A stretch of DNA of 63,430 bases, from the NCBI RefSeq assembly GCF_009846885.1, contig NZ_WUWM01000034.1:1-63430 (forward strand), in the 5' to 3' direction. A program made the translations under genes and the position numbers. This DNA is from Paenibacillus puerhi (GTDB taxonomy: Bacteria > Bacillota > Bacilli > Paenibacillales > NBRC-103111). The notes under the pieces were generated by a model that saw only the letters and a list, made by a program, of their open reading frames with translations, did not search any database and had not been told where the DNA came from. This document shows, in pieces, positions 20,783 to 34,828 of the stretch. Within the stretch, counting starts at the first letter, position 1. The number at the start of each line of letters is the position of its first letter.

Positions 20783-21475
20783 GTGGCTAAACACGGCAAA
20801 ACATACTTGGAAGCTGCCAAGTTGATCGAAGCCGACAAGTTCTACGAGCCGCTCGAAGCGATCGAGCTCGTGAAGAAATCGGCACGCGCCAAATTCGACG
20901 AAACTGTCGAAGTGGCTGTACGTCTGGGTGTAGACCCTCGTAAACAAGACCAAGCCGTCCGCGGCGTGGTAGTACTGCCTCACGGCACAGGTAAAACCAA
21001 GCGCGTACTTGTATTCGCCAAAGGGGAGAAAGCTAAGGAAGCGGAAGCTGCCGGCGCTGATTTCGTAGGCGATCAAGACGTGATCAACAAAATCCAGCAA
21101 GGCTGGTTCGACTTCGATGTCTGCGTAGCTACGCCTGACATGATGAGTGAAGTCGGTAAACTCGGTCGTATCTTGGGTGGTAAAGGTTTGATGCCTAACC
21201 CTAAAGCGGGCACTGTAACATTTGATGTTGCTAAGGCCGTTCAGGAGATCAAGGCTGGTAAAATCGAATACCGTCTGGATAAGGCTGGTCAAATCCATGC
21301 TCCGATCGGGAAAGTTTCCTTCGACGCTGAAAAGCTCGCTGAAAACTTCAAAGCCCTGGTCGATGCGCTGAACAGAGCGAAGCCGGCAGCTGCCAAAGGG
21401 GTATACCTGAAAAACATCGCGGTATCCTCGACGCAAGGTCCGAGCGCTCGTATCAACGTAACGGGTCAACGCTAG
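20783..21475 (+). CDS. rplA: 50S ribosomal protein L1
   Basis: L1 forms the mobile stalk at the E site and is a known translational repressor of its own operon in other bacteria. The 230-aa protein includes [12 protein letters not shown] ([10 protein letters not shown]), the L1 signature, and [19 protein letters not shown]. The start is GTG 20783 after AGGAGG. No terminator is evident before the rplJ promoter. Confidence 0.97.
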   Translation: MAKHGKTYLEAAKLIEADKFYEPLEAIELVKKSARAKFDETVEVAVRLGVDPRKQDQAVRGVVVLPHGTGKTKRVLVFAKGEKAKEAEAAGADFVGDQDVINKIQQGWFDFDVCVATPDMMSEVGKLGRILGGKGLMPNPKAGTVTFDVAKAVQEIKAGKIEYRLDKAGQIHAPIGKVSFDAEKLAENFKALVDALNRAKPAAAKGVYLKNIAVSSTQGPSARINVTGQR

Positions 21476-21489
21476 AAAATGTTTGCTGG

Positions 21490-21518
21490 TTGACTTTTAT
21501 AGTCGGCTGTGCTAACCT
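21490..21518 (+). promoter_or_regulatory. Promoter of rplJ-rplL
   Basis: TTGACT (21490-21495) and TAACCT (21513-21518) are 17 bp apart. The -10 is extended by TGc at 21510-21512. It starts the transcript that contains the L10 leader. Confidence 0.75.
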
Positions 21519-21540
21519 GTTCTAGGTTGTTAACAAACGA

Positions 21541-21612
21541 ATATGCTTACCGTAGACAGCAGGTGCCTGAGCTTCAGGCTTAATTTCCTGCCGAGGTGTT
21601 ATGATAAAAGTT
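21541..21612 (+). ncRNA. Ribosomal protein L10 leader
   Basis: The sequence contains the conserved L10-leader parts: ACCGTAGACAGCAGGTGCC, a small stem on GAGCTTC, GGCTTAAT, and CCTGCCGAGGTG. AGCAGG and CCTGC close the main stem. In Bacillales this RNA is bound by the L10-L12 complex and represses rplJ-rplL when the proteins are in excess. It is followed by an attenuator hairpin before rplJ. The 324-nt rplA-rplJ gap holds promoter, leader, attenuator and one dispersed stem-loop. Confidence 0.9.
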
Positions 21613-21654
21613 CGATATTCAAAGCTTCACGGCTTATGGAATATGGGAATCATC

Positions 21655-21686
21655 ATGCCTTCGCTCTTGTCTGCGAAGGCATTTTT
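21655..21686 (+). terminator. Attenuator between L10 leader and rplJ
   Basis: ATGCCTTCGC (21655-21664) pairs with GCGAAGGCAT (21673-21682), 10 bp with an 8-nt loop, followed by a T-run. It lies inside the 5' leader 114 nt before rplJ, so it is an attenuator and not an end-of-operon terminator. A downstream copy of the first arm competes for the same partner (see next entry). Confidence 0.8.
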
Positions 21687-21713
21687 GCTTGCAGCGAAGA
21701 TGCCTTCGCAGAC
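21669..21713 (+). repeat. 14-bp inverted repeat competing with the rplJ attenuator
   Basis: GTCTGCGAAGGCAT (21669-21682) and ATGCCTTCGCAGAC (21700-21713) are perfectly complementary with a 17-nt loop. The first arm contains the 3' arm of the attenuator, so the two hairpins exclude each other. The longer one can form only after polymerase has passed the T-run. The function is inferred to be regulatory. Confidence 0.7.
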
Positions 21714-21752
21714 GCTCGACATGTGCGGACGATGTTTACGATAAGAAAGAAT

Positions 21753-21783
21753 GCTTACGAAGTCAGTTTTCCTTCGGAAAACT
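21753..21783 (+). repeat. Dispersed stem-loop element, copy B (before rplJ)
   Basis: GCTTACGAAGTC leads into AGTTTTCC (21765-21772), loop TTC, and GGAAAACT (21776-21783). Exactly 3 nt (CTT) separate the stem from the AGGAGG that serves rplJ. This copy is almost the same as copy A ahead of the 5S rRNA. Confidence 0.7.
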
Positions 21784-21799
21784 CTTAGGAGGTGCAAAA

Positions 21800-22312
21800 A
21801 TGGCAAACGCAAAAATTATCGAGCAAAAAGCGGCACAAGTAACGGAAGTAGCGGAAAAGCTGAAAGGCAGCTCCTGCGCAATCGTTGCGGACTACCGTGG
21901 TTTGAACGTCGCTCAAGTAACCGAGCTGCGCAAACAATTGCGTGAAGCTGGTATCGAGTTCCAAGTATTGAAAAATACAGTGGTACGGCGCGCGACAGCT
22001 GGTGTAGAATTGACGGAGTTGGACAGCTACCTGACGGGTCCTACGGCGATCGCATTCAGCAAAGACGATATCATTTCGCCGGCAAAGATTCTGACGAACT
22101 TTGCTAAAAAGAATGATAAATTGGAAGTTAAAGCGGGCGTGGTTGAAGGTAAAGTTGTTGATTTCAACCAAATCAAAGCTCTGGCCGATCTGCCTTCCCG
22201 CGAAGGTTTGTTGTCCATGTTGCTTAGCGTCCTTCAAGCTCCAGTGCGCAACTTTGCCCTCGCGGTCAAAGCTGTTGCCGACAAGCAAGAAGGCGGCGCG
22301 CAAGAAGCTTAG
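21800..22312 (+). CDS. rplJ: 50S ribosomal protein L10
   Basis: L10 anchors the L7/L12 stalk dimers on 23S rRNA. The 170-aa protein starts [14 protein letters not shown] and has the conserved [21 protein letters not shown] and [11 protein letters not shown] segments. Its C-terminal helix binds L7/L12. ATG 21800 has AGGAGGTG 6 nt upstream; the open frame extends far upstream through the leader but without meaning. Expression is expected to be autoregulated through the L10 leader. Confidence 0.96.
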   Translation: MANAKIIEQKAAQVTEVAEKLKGSSCAIVADYRGLNVAQVTELRKQLREAGIEFQVLKNTVVRRATAGVELTELDSYLTGPTAIAFSKDDIISPAKILTNFAKKNDKLEVKAGVVEGKVVDFNQIKALADLPSREGLLSMLLSVLQAPVRNFALAVKAVADKQEGGAQEA

Positions 22313-22377
22313 TATCCTTGTAAGTTCAGCAAGATCCCAAAAACAAATATCTTAATTGATATAATGGAGGTTTAACC

Positions 22378-22740
22378 ATGAGCAAAGAGCAAATCTTGGA
22401 AGCCATTAAAGGCATGACTGTACTGGAACTGAACGATCTGGTTAAAGCAATCGAAGAAGAATTCGGCGTAACTGCAGCAGCTCCTGTAGCTGTAGTAGCA
22501 GGCGGCGCAGCAGCAGAAGTTGAAGAGCAAACAGAATTCGACGTAATTCTGAACAACGCTGGCGCTTCCAAAATCAACGTTATCAAAGCAGTTCGCGAAA
22601 TCACAGGCCTTGGTCTGAAAGAAGCAAAAGATCTCGTAGACGGCGCTCCAAAGCCAATCAAAGAAAGAGTTGGCAAAGAAGAAGCGGATTCCATCAAAGC
22701 CAAGCTGGAAGAAGCAGGCGCTTCCGTAGAAGTGAAGTAA
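22378..22740 (+). CDS. rplL: 50S ribosomal protein L7/L12
   Basis: This is the multicopy stalk protein that recruits translation GTPases. The 120-aa protein has the N-terminal dimerisation helices, an Ala-rich hinge (about residues 36-52), and the C-terminal domain with [26 protein letters not shown] precedes the ATG. It is translated from the same mRNA as L10, in higher amount. A terminator-like hairpin lies 17 nt downstream. Confidence 0.97.
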   Translation: MSKEQILEAIKGMTVLELNDLVKAIEEEFGVTAAAPVAVVAGGAAAEVEEQTEFDVILNNAGASKINVIKAVREITGLGLKEAKDLVDGAPKPIKERVGKEEADSIKAKLEEAGASVEVK

Positions 22741-22756
22741 TCTAGCTTTGCGACAG

Positions 22757-22796
22757 ACCCCCTTGCCCGAGGCAGACCTCCGCAAGGGGGTTTCTT
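22757..22796 (+). terminator. Terminator or attenuator after rplL
   Basis: ACCCCCTTGC (22757-22766) pairs with GCAAGGGGGT (22782-22791), followed by TTTCTTG. The stem is GC-rich but the U-tract is imperfect, so read-through into the methyltransferase gene is possible. Confidence 0.8.
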
Positions 22797-22950
22797 GTTC
22801 ACGCATAGCTAGGTTGGAATGGACGGAGCAGGTTGCCATGCCTACCGTCTTGCGGACGTTTTTCTTCCTTCATCAATAGAGGCGCGACTGATGTCTCAAG
22901 AAAAGCTGCTGCTGGAAGTGTATGTATACGGATTAGATGGAGGACTGGAT

Positions 22951-23550
22951 ATGTCGGAACATTATTATACTTCTAAACCCAGTGCCCGCCATGACCTGCA
23001 TCGGTTGGAGGAGACGCTGCGGGGCCATAAGCTGACATTGGTCACGGATGCCGGCGTGTTCTCCAAGAAGGGGCTGGACTTTGGGTCCAAGCTGCTGATT
23101 GAAACGATGGCTATCCCCAGAGATGCGCGGGTGCTTGATGTTGGCTGCGGGTATGGTCCGATCGGTCTGAGCGCCGCTCTCCTTGCAGACCGGGGGCATG
23201 TGACTATGGTGGACATTAATGAACGGGCCGTGGAGTTGTCTCGGCATAATGCAGAGTTGAATCGTATTGCGAATGTAACCATTCTTCAAAGCGATCGCCT
23301 GGAAGAGGTTAAGGAGAACGTCTTCGACGTGGTGCTGACAAACCCTCCGATCCGTGCGGGCAAGGAGGTTGTGCACAGTATTTTTGAACAAGCGTATGAG
23401 GCGTTGGCCGCTGGAGGGCAGCTTTGGGTGGTCATTCAAAAAAAACAGGGAGCACCATCGGCAGTTGCCAAACTGGAAACATTGTTTGCGGAAGTGACGG
23501 AAGTGGAACGCGATAAGGGGTATTGGATACTCAAGGCAGTTAAGCAATAG
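22951..23550 (+). CDS. YbxB-type class I SAM-dependent methyltransferase (RsmC-like)
   Basis: The 199-aa protein matches the YbxB family found between rplL and rpoB in Bacillales, related to the 16S rRNA methyltransferase RsmC. It has the SAM-binding loop LDVGCGYGPIGLS and the catalytic NPPIRAG motif (NPPY-like), which fits methylation of an exocyclic amine in RNA. The substrate is inferred, not shown. ATG 22951 (MSEHYYTSKPS) has GGAGGA 6 nt upstream and matches the B. subtilis start; the frame opens 132 nt earlier. Confidence 0.9.
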   Translation: MSEHYYTSKPSARHDLHRLEETLRGHKLTLVTDAGVFSKKGLDFGSKLLIETMAIPRDARVLDVGCGYGPIGLSAALLADRGHVTMVDINERAVELSRHNAELNRIANVTILQSDRLEEVKENVFDVVLTNPPIRAGKEVVHSIFEQAYEALAAGGQLWVVIQKKQGAPSAVAKLETLFAEVTEVERDKGYWILKAVKQ

Positions 23551-23610
23551 ACTTTGGTGAGCTTTGCCCGAATTAGACGCCGAATATACATGTTCGATCC
23601 TGGAAAAACG

Positions 23611-23639
23611 TTGACTTGTGTTCGGTGTTGTGATATTAT
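23611..23639 (+). promoter_or_regulatory. Promoter of rpoB-rpoC
   Basis: TTGACT (23611-23616) and TATTAT (23634-23639) are 17 bp apart, with an extended TGa before the -10. The transcript would have a ~290-nt leader (to 23936), which holds a CTTCT/AGAAG hairpin near 23837 but no recognisable riboswitch. Confidence 0.75.
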
Positions 23640-23713
23640 TATAAAATGTCAGCATTATGATTGGGCCATTTATCTTTAGTTCGCTAAAATGTCAAGAACT
23701 TTTTTGTACGGGG

Positions 23714-23744
23714 TTGAATAAAATTAACTCATTTGACGTATAAT
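23714..23744 (+). promoter_or_regulatory. Possible second promoter of rpoB
   Basis: A consensus TATAAT (23739-23744) is preceded by TTGAAT (23714-23719) at 19 bp, longer than ideal. It may be a secondary start or chance in an AT-rich leader. Confidence 0.35.
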
Positions 23745-23936
23745 GTTTAGATTTTACGTAAACCCTACAAGGTATGAAGAAAATTGTGGTAAGCATGCAT
23801 GGATTGTGGTCTATTATCTTGCATCAGGATTAGAAGCTTCTAAAAGAAGTTAGACTTCGCGAGATTTTGGTCGAGAAGGCTTCCAGAGAGGCTTTTATTT
23901 TGTTCTATATGAGCAAATATGAGGGGTGAATCTAAG

Positions 23937-27473
<3,537 letters not shown>

Positions 27474-27499
27474 GCTGCTTTGCTGCCATAGAGAGTGTT

Positions 27500-27522
27500 T
27501 TAGACGCCGGTACGGCGCCTAA
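27500..27522 (+). other. Intercistronic hairpin between rpoB and rpoC
   Basis: TTAG-A-CGCCG (27500-27509) pairs with CGGCG-C-CTAA (27513-27522) around GTA, nine base pairs with one mismatch. No T-run follows. It could be an mRNA processing or stabilising structure between the two subunit cistrons. Confidence 0.45.
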
Positions 27523-27593
27523 GGCCGTATATCGATAAGACGCAGGGTTCCGATAGATCTGATGAGAGACAATAGCTGGAGGAGGGTTGCTCC

Positions 27594-30500
27594 TTGATTG
27601 ACGTCAATAATTTTGAATTCATGAAAATCGGATTGGCTTCCCCGGAGAAGATTCGCTCGTGGTCCAGAGGCGAAGTGAAAAAGCCGGAGACGATCAACTA
27701 CAGAACGTTGAAGCCTGAGAAGGAAGGTTTGTTCTGCGAGAAGATTTTCGGGCCGACCAAGGACTGGGAATGTCACTGCGGCAAGTATAAGCGCGTTCGC
27801 TACAAAGGCGTCGTCTGTGATCGCTGCGGCGTAGAGGTTACTCGCCAGAAGGTTCGCCGTGAACGTATGGGCCATATCGAGCTGGCCGCGCCTGTCTCGC
27901 ATATCTGGTACTTCAAGGGTATTCCGAGCCGTATGGGTCTGGCGCTCGATATGTCTCCCCGTTCGTTGGAGGAGATCATCTACTTCGCTTCTTACGTAGT
28001 GACGGATCCAGGCGATACGCCGCTCGAGAAGAAGCAATTGCTGTCCGAGAAGGAATACCGCAGCTATCGTGAAAAGTATGGCTACGCCTTCCAGGCAGGC
28101 ATGGGCGCTGAGGCTGTGAAGAAGCTGCTTTCAGACATCGACATCGAGAAAGAAGTCGATATGCTGAAGGAAGAGCTCCGTACGGCACAAGGCCAACGCC
28201 GCAACCGTGCGATCAAGCGCTTGGAGGTTATGGAAGCGTTCCGTAACTCCAAGAACATGCCGGGCTGGATGGTGCTGGATGTGCTTCCCGTCATCCCTCC
28301 TGAGCTTCGTCCGATGGTTCAGCTCGACGGCGGACGTTTCGCTACGTCTGACTTGAACGACCTGTACCGCCGGGTGATCAACCGGAATAACCGTTTGAAG
28401 CGTCTGCTTGATCTGGGTGCGCCGGATATTATCGTACAGAACGAGAAACGGATGCTTCAGGAAGCCGTCGACGCCTTGATTGACAATGGACGCCGCGGCC
28501 GTCCGGTTACCGGACCGGGGAACCGTCCGTTGAAGTCCCTCAGCCATATGCTGAAAGGGAAGCAAGGTCGATTCCGTCAGAACCTGCTCGGTAAGCGCGT
28601 CGACTACTCCGGCCGTTCCGTTATCGTTGTAGGGCCTAGCCTGAAGATGTACCAATGCGGTCTGCCGAAGGAAATGGCGCTTGAATTGTTCAAGCCTTTC
28701 GTGATGAAAGAGCTTGTGAATAAAGGGCTCGCCCACAATATTAAAAGCGCTAAGCGTAAAGTTGAGCGCGTAAGTCCCGAAGTATGGGACGTTCTGGAAG
28801 AGGTTATCAAGGAGCATCCGGTTCTGCTGAACCGTGCCCCTACGCTTCACCGTCTCGGTATTCAGGCATTCGAGCCGATCCTGGTCGAAGGTCGCGCCAT
28901 CAAGCTTCATCCGCTCGTATGTACGGCTTATAATGCCGACTTTGACGGTGACCAGATGGCCGTTCACGTACCGTTGTCTGCAGAAGCGCAAGCTGAAGCT
29001 CGCGTACTGATGCTGGCGTCAGGCAATATCCTGAACCCCAAAGACGGCAAGCCGGTTGTAACGCCTTCGCAGGATATGGTTCTGGGAAGCTTCTACCTGA
29101 CGACGGAGAACAAGGATTCCAAAGGCTCGAATACGATTATTCGTACGGTAGCCGAGGCGGTATCCATGTACCATCGCGGAGATGCCTCGCTTCATGCCCG
29201 TGTTGCTATTCCGGCCAAAGCATTGGGTAAAACCAGCTTCACGCCTGAGCAGCAGGAAGGCATGCTGATTACGACGATCGGTAAAATCATCTTCAACGAG
29301 ATTTATCCGAGCGACTTCCCGTATATCAACGAAGCGACCAAAGCGAACCTGCTGAGCGGCGTATCGGACACGTACTTCGTCTTCGGCAAAGGCGGAGACA
29401 TCCGCGCGAAGATGCTGGAGCTGCCTGAGACGAAAGCGGTGGGCAAGGACTATCTCGGAACGATTATTGCCGAATGCTTCCGTCGCTACCATACGACGCA
29501 AACCTCGGTTATTCTGGATAACATCAAGCAGCTCGGATTTACGTACTCGACACGCGCCGGGATTACGATCGCGGTTGCCGACGTTACCGTTCCTTCCGAG
29601 AAGGATGAGATCCTGGCACAGTCCGACGAGAAGGTCAAAGTCGTGACGAACCAGTATCGCCGTGGTCTGATTACGGACGACGAGCGCTATGACCGCGTTA
29701 TTGCGATCTGGAGCAAGGCGAAGGATGAAATCACGGATATTCTGATGAAATCCTTGGATAAATACAACTCCATCAACATGATGGTGGAATCCAAAGCACG
29801 GGGTAACAAATCGCAGATCACCCAGCTGGGCGGTATGCGGGGTCTGATGGCCAACCCATCGGGTAAAATCATGGAGTTGCCGATCAAGTCGAACTTCCGT
29901 GAAGGCCTTACGGTTTTGGAATACTTTATCTCGACGCACGGTGCCCGTAAAGGTTTGGCGGATACCGCGCTTCGTACGGCTGACTCCGGTTACTTGACGC
30001 GTCGTCTGGTTGACGTGGCTCAGGACGTTATTGTCCGCGACGAGGACTGCGGTACGGATAAAGGCTTCATGGTCAGCACCATCCGGGACGGCAAGGAGAT
30101 CATCGAGGAGCTGTACGACCGTATCGAAGGCCGTTATTCCTTCGAGACGATCCGCCATCCGCAAACTGGCGAGGTGCTGGTTAACCGCAACGAGCTGATT
30201 GAGGCGACGATTGCCGATCAGATCATCGCGGCAGGCGTGGAACGCATTCAGATCCGCTCGGTGCTGAGCTGCCGCTCCAAGCATGGCGTTTGCAAAAAAT
30301 GCTATGGCCGTAACCTAGCTACAGGCCAGCACGTTGAAATCGGCGAAGCCGTCGGGATCATCGCCGCGCAATCCATCGGGGAGCCGGGAACCCAGCTCAC
30401 GATGCGTACGTTCCATACCGGGGGCGTTGCCGGAGACGATATTACCCAAGGTTTGCCGCGGATCCAGGAGCTCTTCGAAGCCCGGAATCCGAAAGGTCAG

Positions 30501-31214
30501 GCTATCATCACCGAAATAGACGGTGTCGTGAAGGAAATTCGCGAAGCGAAGGACCGCCGCGAGATCGAAGTGCAGGGCGAAGCCGAATCGAAGACCTACA
30601 ATGTTCCTTACGGTTCGCGTATCCGCGTATCGGCCTCGCAAGTTGTCGAAGCCGGAGACGAGTTGACCGAGGGTTCCATCGACCCGAAAGAAATGCTGCG
30701 CATCAAGGGCATCCGCGGCGTGCAGAACTATATCCTTCAGGAAGTTCAGCGCGTATACCGGAACCAAGGGGTAGAAATCAACGACAAGCACGTTGAAGTC
30801 ATGATCCGCCAGATGCTGCGCAAAATCCGTATTGTCGATGCAGGGAATACGACGCTTCTGCCAGGCTCCTTCGTAGACATCCATGAATACGAGGATGCCA
30901 ATAAAGTGTCGTTGTTCGCAGGGGAAGAGCCGGCAGTCGCTAAGCCCGTCCTGCTCGGTATTACCAAGGCGTCGCTGGAAACCGATTCCTTCTTGTCCGC
31001 AGCTTCCTTCCAAGAAACGACACGCGTTTTGACGGATGCGGCGATCAAGGGGAAAGTGGACCAATTGCTCGGCCTGAAAGAAAATGTCATCATCGGTAAG
31101 CTGATTCCGGCAGGTACGGGGATGAACCGCTACCGCAACATCCGGATTACCGATCCCAACGCTGAGCCGATCGATGAGCTCACCGATGAGGTGGAAGCTG
31201 TTACCGTAGAATAG
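27594..31214 (+). CDS. rpoC: DNA-directed RNA polymerase subunit beta'
   Basis: RpoC is the beta' subunit (1206 aa). It has the N-terminal zinc site (C60, C62, C75, C78), the catalytic magnesium loop [12 protein letters not shown] near residue 448, the trigger-loop segment [19 protein letters not shown], and a second zinc cluster ([14 protein letters not shown]). The start is TTG 27594, with GGAGGAGGG 6-8 nt upstream. It follows rpoB by 120 nt without a promoter. Confidence 0.97.
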   Translation: MIDVNNFEFMKIGLASPEKIRSWSRGEVKKPETINYRTLKPEKEGLFCEKIFGPTKDWECHCGKYKRVRYKGVVCDRCGVEVTRQKVRRERMGHIELAAPVSHIWYFKGIPSRMGLALDMSPRSLEEIIYFASYVVTDPGDTPLEKKQLLSEKEYRSYREKYGYAFQAGMGAEAVKKLLSDIDIEKEVDMLKEELRTAQGQRRNRAIKRLEVMEAFRNSKNMPGWMVLDVLPVIPPELRPMVQLDGGRFATSDLNDLYRRVINRNNRLKRLLDLGAPDIIVQNEKRMLQEAVDALIDNGRRGRPVTGPGNRPLKSLSHMLKGKQGRFRQNLLGKRVDYSGRSVIVVGPSLKMYQCGLPKEMALELFKPFVMKELVNKGLAHNIKSAKRKVERVSPEVWDVLEEVIKEHPVLLNRAPTLHRLGIQAFEPILVEGRAIKLHPLVCTAYNADFDGDQMAVHVPLSAEAQAEARVLMLASGNILNPKDGKPVVTPSQDMVLGSFYLTTENKDSKGSNTIIRTVAEAVSMYHRGDASLHARVAIPAKALGKTSFTPEQQEGMLITTIGKIIFNEIYPSDFPYINEATKANLLSGVSDTYFVFGKGGDIRAKMLELPETKAVGKDYLGTIIAECFRRYHTTQTSVILDNIKQLGFTYSTRAGITIAVADVTVPSEKDEILAQSDEKVKVVTNQYRRGLITDDERYDRVIAIWSKAKDEITDILMKSLDKYNSINMMVESKARGNKSQITQLGGMRGLMANPSGKIMELPIKSNFREGLTVLEYFISTHGARKGLADTALRTADSGYLTRRLVDVAQDVIVRDEDCGTDKGFMVSTIRDGKEIIEELYDRIEGRYSFETIRHPQTGEVLVNRNELIEATIADQIIAAGVERIQIRSVLSCRSKHGVCKKCYGRNLATGQHVEIGEAVGIIAAQSIGEPGTQLTMRTFHTGGVAGDDITQGLPRIQELFEARNPKGQAIITEIDGVVKEIREAKDRREIEVQGEAESKTYNVPYGSRIRVSASQVVEAGDELTEGSIDPKEMLRIKGIRGVQNYILQEVQRVYRNQGVEINDKHVEVMIRQMLRKIRIVDAGNTTLLPGSFVDIHEYEDANKVSLFAGEEPAVAKPVLLGITKASLETDSFLSAASFQETTRVLTDAAIKGKVDQLLGLKENVIIGKLIPAGTGMNRYRNIRITDPNAEPIDELTDEVEAVTVE

Positions 31215-31222
31215 CCGTCTAC

Positions 31223-31270
31223 GCCGATCGCCTGATTTTGTATGAAAAAATCATCAATATGGCGGTCGGC
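31223..31270 (+). other. Large two-part hairpin after rpoC
   Basis: GCCGATCGCC (31223-31232) pairs with GGCGGTCGGC (31261-31270), with one G-U. Inside, TGATTTT pairs with AAAATCA (31247-31253). There is no T-run, and the -35 element of the next promoter starts 6 nt later. It may protect the 3' end of the rpoBC mRNA or act as an imperfect terminator. Confidence 0.5.
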
Positions 31271-31275
31271 GGTTC

Positions 31276-31304
31276 TTGACACGATAGTGGCGAAGTGCTA
31301 CTAT
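31276..31304 (+). promoter_or_regulatory. Promoter of the str operon
   Basis: A perfect TTGACA (31276-31281) and TACTAT (31299-31304) are 17 bp apart, with an extended TGc before the -10. It is well placed to drive the L7Ae-like gene, rpsL, rpsG, fusA and tuf. Confidence 0.82.
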
Positions 31305-31358
31305 ATCAAAGTGTGCCAATTTACAAGCCCCGTAACCTCTGCTTTGGAGGGGATTTAC

Positions 31359-31610
31359 TTGGATCTCGATAAAGTAAAGCAGGCTGCGAAGCTGACGATC
31401 GGCACGAAGCAAGCCACGAGAACAGTGGAACAAGGCATGGCCGCTGAAGTTTTCGTAGCGAAAGATGCAGATCCGCGGATTACGATAAAAATGATTAACC
31501 TCTGCAAGAAAATGGGGGTTAAGGTCACATACGTTGAATCCATGAATATGCTCGGTAAGGCGTGTGGCATCGAAGTAGGCGCCGCTATGGCGGCTGTAGT
31601 AAATGAATAA
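31359..31610 (+). CDS. rplGB: L7Ae-family RNA-binding protein (YbxF/L7Ae-like)
   Basis: The 83-aa protein is an L7Ae/L30e-type kink-turn binder (IGTKQATRTVEQGMAAEVFVAKDADP, then LGKACGIEVGAA). The B. subtilis YbxF/RplGB family binds K-turn RNA, including the SAM riboswitch K-turn in vitro; the physiological role is open. TTG 31359 has TGGAGGGG 6 nt upstream and matches the family start, whereas the open frame runs 117 nt further upstream through the promoter. First gene of the str operon, as in Bacillus. Confidence 0.9.
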   Translation: MDLDKVKQAAKLTIGTKQATRTVEQGMAAEVFVAKDADPRITIKMINLCKKMGVKVTYVESMNMLGKACGIEVGAAMAAVVNE

Positions 31611-31738
31611 AAAACCGACGTTTTTGTTCGGGAATTGCTTAAAGTCCCGGGCAAAGACGTTTCCTTTGTTCATTTATGATTCGCCTGGATCTGTGGGCTT
31701 GAAAAATGCAAGTCATTTTGATGAAGGAGGTGGCCACT

Positions 31739-32158
31739 ATGCCAACAATTAACCAGCTCGTCCGTAAAGGACGCCAAGCTAAAGTTGTAAAATCCAAATC
31801 CCCGGCTCTTCAAAGAGGCTTCAACGCTTTGAAAAGAGAGTCGACGGAAATCAGCTCCCCTCAAAAACGCGGCGTTTGCACGCGTGTAGGTACCATGACG
31901 CCAAAGAAACCGAACTCCGCTCTTCGTAAGTATGCGCGTGTTCGTTTGACTAACCGTGTTGAGGTAACAGCTTATATTCCGGGTATCGGACACAACCTGC
32001 AAGAGCACAGCGTCGTTCTGATTCGCGGCGGTCGTATTAAGGACCTTCCAGGGGTTCGTTATCACATCGTTCGCGGCGCGCTCGATACTGCAGGCGTGAA
32101 CAACCGTAAGCAAGCTCGTTCCAAGTACGGCGCAAAACGCCCAAAAGTGAAGAAGTAA
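31739..32158 (+). CDS. rpsL: 30S ribosomal protein S12
   Basis: S12 lies at the decoding centre and controls fidelity. The 139-aa protein starts [12 protein letters not shown] and keeps wild-type lysines in [11 protein letters not shown] and the [13 protein letters not shown] loop, where streptomycin-resistance changes arise. AAGGAGGTG precedes ATG 31739; the frame opens 33 nt earlier without a better site. The 128-nt gap to the L7Ae-like gene holds a small CGGGA/TCCCG hairpin near 31630-31650. Confidence 0.97.
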   Translation: MPTINQLVRKGRQAKVVKSKSPALQRGFNALKRESTEISSPQKRGVCTRVGTMTPKKPNSALRKYARVRLTNRVEVTAYIPGIGHNLQEHSVVLIRGGRIKDLPGVRYHIVRGALDTAGVNNRKQARSKYGAKRPKVKK

Positions 32159-32211
32159 TAAGGCAAGCAGCTTGACAAAATCGAATGAGTTTTTGAGAAA
32201 GGGGGATAACT

Positions 32212-32682
32212 ATGCCTCGTAAAGGTCCAGTTACTCGCAGAGACGTATTGCCAGATCCGGTATACAACAGCAAGTTGGTTACTCGTCTGATCAACCGTAT
32301 CATGATCGACGGTAAAAGAGGAGTAGCACAATCTATTCTGTATAATGCCTTCGGTCTGATTCAAGAGCGTACAGGCAAAGAGCCGATGGAAGTTTTCGAA
32401 CAAGCCATCAAGAACATCATGCCTGTGCTCGAAGTCAAAGCTCGCCGTGTGGGGGGCGCGAACTACCAGGTGCCGATCGAAGTTCGTCCAGAACGCCGTT
32501 CGACGCTGGGACTTCGCTGGCTCGTAAACTATTCCCGTCTTCGCGGTGAGAAGACGATGGAAGAAAGATTGGCAGCTGAAATTATGGATGCAGCCAACAA
32601 CACTGGTGCTTCTGTCAAAAAACGTGAAGATACGCACAAAATGGCTGAAGCCAACAAAGCGTTCGCTCACTATCGCTGGTAG
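32212..32682 (+). CDS. rpsG: 30S ribosomal protein S7
   Basis: S7 nucleates assembly of the 30S head. The 156-aa protein has the typical [21 protein letters not shown] start and the [11 protein letters not shown] motif. AAAGGGGGA precedes the ATG. It is the second classical gene of the str operon; in E. coli, S7 is the operon repressor, and whether that holds here is not visible. Confidence 0.97.
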   Translation: MPRKGPVTRRDVLPDPVYNSKLVTRLINRIMIDGKRGVAQSILYNAFGLIQERTGKEPMEVFEQAIKNIMPVLEVKARRVGGANYQVPIEVRPERRSTLGLRWLVNYSRLRGEKTMEERLAAEIMDAANNTGASVKKREDTHKMAEANKAFAHYRW

Positions 32683-32718
32683 AATTATAATCCACGAGTT
32701 TAGGAAGGAGAAAACCTG

Positions 32719-34794
32719 ATGGCTAGACAGTTCTCCTTGAAAGATACGCGTAACATCGGGATCATGGCGCATATTGATGCGGGTAAGACAACCACTACGG
32801 AGCGTATCTTGTTCTATACAGGCCGTGTACACAAAATCGGTGAAACCCATGAAGGTGGGGCAACGATGGACTGGATGGAGCAAGAGCAGGAGCGCGGAAT
32901 CACGATTACATCCGCCGCAACTACCGCTCAGTGGAAAAACCACCGCATCAATATCATCGATACCCCGGGACACGTTGACTTCACAGTAGAGGTTGAACGT
33001 TCCCTCCGCGTATTGGACGGAGCAGTAGGTGTGTTCAGTGCCAAAGAAGGCGTTGAGCCACAATCGGAAACCGTTTGGAGACAAGCGGACCGTTATGGCG
33101 TTCCTCGGATTGCCTACGTAAACAAAATGGATATCATCGGCGCTGACTTCTTGCAAGTTATCGAATCGATGCGTGCCAAACTCGGCGCTAACGCAGTTGC
33201 TATCCAACTGCCGATTGGTGCAGAGAATGAATTTGTCGGCGTAGTTGATCTGGTTGAGCGTAAATCCTATGTCTATAAAGACGATCTTGGCAAAGACCCG
33301 ATCGAAGGTCCTGTGCCGGACGATCTGAAAGACCAGGTAGAAGCGCTTCGCCTTGAGCTTGTTGAGAAGGTTGCTGAACTCGACGAAGCACTGATGGAGA
33401 AGTATCTGGAAGGCGAAGAGCTGACCATCGAGGAGATCAAAGCAGGACTGCGCAAAGGCGTTTGTTCCGTAAGCATCTTCCCGGTTATCTGCGGTTCGTC
33501 CTACCGTAACAAAGGCGTTCAACAAATGCTCGACGCAGTTATTGACTACCTCCCATCCCCAATCGATGTACCGGATATTAAAGGTACCCTCGAAGACGGT
33601 ACGGAAGTTGTTCGTAAATCTGCGGACGATCAGCCGTTCTCGGCGCTTGCTTTCAAAATCATGACAGACCCGTTTGTTGGCCGTCTGACATTCTTCCGCG
33701 TATACTCCGGTGTATTGAGCGCTGGTTCGTACGTGCTGAATGCTACGAAAGGCAAACGTGAGCGCATTGGTCGTATTCTTCAGATGCATGCGAACAGCCG
33801 TCAAGAGATCAGCGAAGTTTACTCCGGTGATATCGCGGCTGCCGTAGGCTTGAAGGATACCGTTACCGGCGATACGCTGTCTGATGAGAAGAATCCGGTT
33901 ATTCTGGAATCCATGAATTTCCCGGATCCGGTTATCCAGCTTGCTGTTGAGCCTAAGACGAAAGCCGACCAAGATAAGATGGGTATTGCTTTGTCCAAGC
34001 TTTCCGAAGAAGATCCAACTTTCCGTGCACATACGGATGAAGAAACAGGCCAAACGATTATTGCCGGTATGGGCGAGCTCCATCTGGAAATCATCGTAGA
34101 CCGCATGCAGCGTGAGTTCAAGGTAGAAACCAACGTGGGTAAACCGCAGGTTGCTTACCGCGAAACCTTCAAGCAAGCTGCTAGAGTCGAAGGCAAGTTT
34201 GTTCGCCAATCCGGCGGCCGCGGCCAGTACGGCCATTGTTGGGTGGAGTTCGAACCGCTTGAGGCAGGAACTGGCTTCCAGTTTGAAAGCAAAATCGTCG
34301 GCGGCTCGATTCCTAAGGAATTCGTAGCACCGATCCAAGCGGGTATTGAAGAGTCCATGAAAAACGGCGTATACGCAGGCTTCCCGCTTGTGGATATCAA
34401 AGCAACCGTTGTTGACGGATCCTACCACGATGTTGACTCCAGTGAAATGGCGTTTAAGATCGCAGGCTCCATGGCACTCAAGGCAGCAGCCGACAAGTGT
34501 AAACCGATATTGCTTGAGCCAATCATGAAAGTCGAAGTAACCGTTCCGGAAGAGTACATGGGCGACGTAATGGGCGACCTGAACTCCCGCCGCGGACGCA
34601 TCGAAGGTATGGACGCACGCTTCGGCGCGCAAATCATTCGTGCTAAGGTGCCTTTGTCTGAAATGTTTGGTTACTCCACGACTCTGCGTTCGCGTACCCA
34701 AGGTCGCGGCGTATACTCGATGGAAATCTCGCACTATGAAGAAGTACCTAAGTCGATTGCGGAAGAAATCGTCGCAAAACACAAAGGTGCCTAA
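32719..34794 (+). CDS. fusA: Translation elongation factor G
   Basis: EF-G drives translocation using GTP. The 691-aa protein has the P-loop AHIDAGKTT, the G2 region [11 protein letters not shown], the G3 motif DTPGHVDF and the G4 motif NKMD, followed by domains II-V. Family length is normal. GGAAGGAG lies before ATG 32719. It is adjacent to tuf. A large open frame on the opposite strand is a codon-bias shadow. Confidence 0.98.
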   Translation: MARQFSLKDTRNIGIMAHIDAGKTTTTERILFYTGRVHKIGETHEGGATMDWMEQEQERGITITSAATTAQWKNHRINIIDTPGHVDFTVEVERSLRVLDGAVGVFSAKEGVEPQSETVWRQADRYGVPRIAYVNKMDIIGADFLQVIESMRAKLGANAVAIQLPIGAENEFVGVVDLVERKSYVYKDDLGKDPIEGPVPDDLKDQVEALRLELVEKVAELDEALMEKYLEGEELTIEEIKAGLRKGVCSVSIFPVICGSSYRNKGVQQMLDAVIDYLPSPIDVPDIKGTLEDGTEVVRKSADDQPFSALAFKIMTDPFVGRLTFFRVYSGVLSAGSYVLNATKGKRERIGRILQMHANSRQEISEVYSGDIAAAVGLKDTVTGDTLSDEKNPVILESMNFPDPVIQLAVEPKTKADQDKMGIALSKLSEEDPTFRAHTDEETGQTIIAGMGELHLEIIVDRMQREFKVETNVGKPQVAYRETFKQAARVEGKFVRQSGGRGQYGHCWVEFEPLEAGTGFQFESKIVGGSIPKEFVAPIQAGIEESMKNGVYAGFPLVDIKATVVDGSYHDVDSSEMAFKIAGSMALKAAADKCKPILLEPIMKVEVTVPEEYMGDVMGDLNSRRGRIEGMDARFGAQIIRAKVPLSEMFGYSTTLRSRTQGRGVYSMEISHYEEVPKSIAEEIVAKHKGA

Positions 34795-34828
34795 TATAAA
34801 ATCCATTATCTGAGGAGGCAATCCACTC

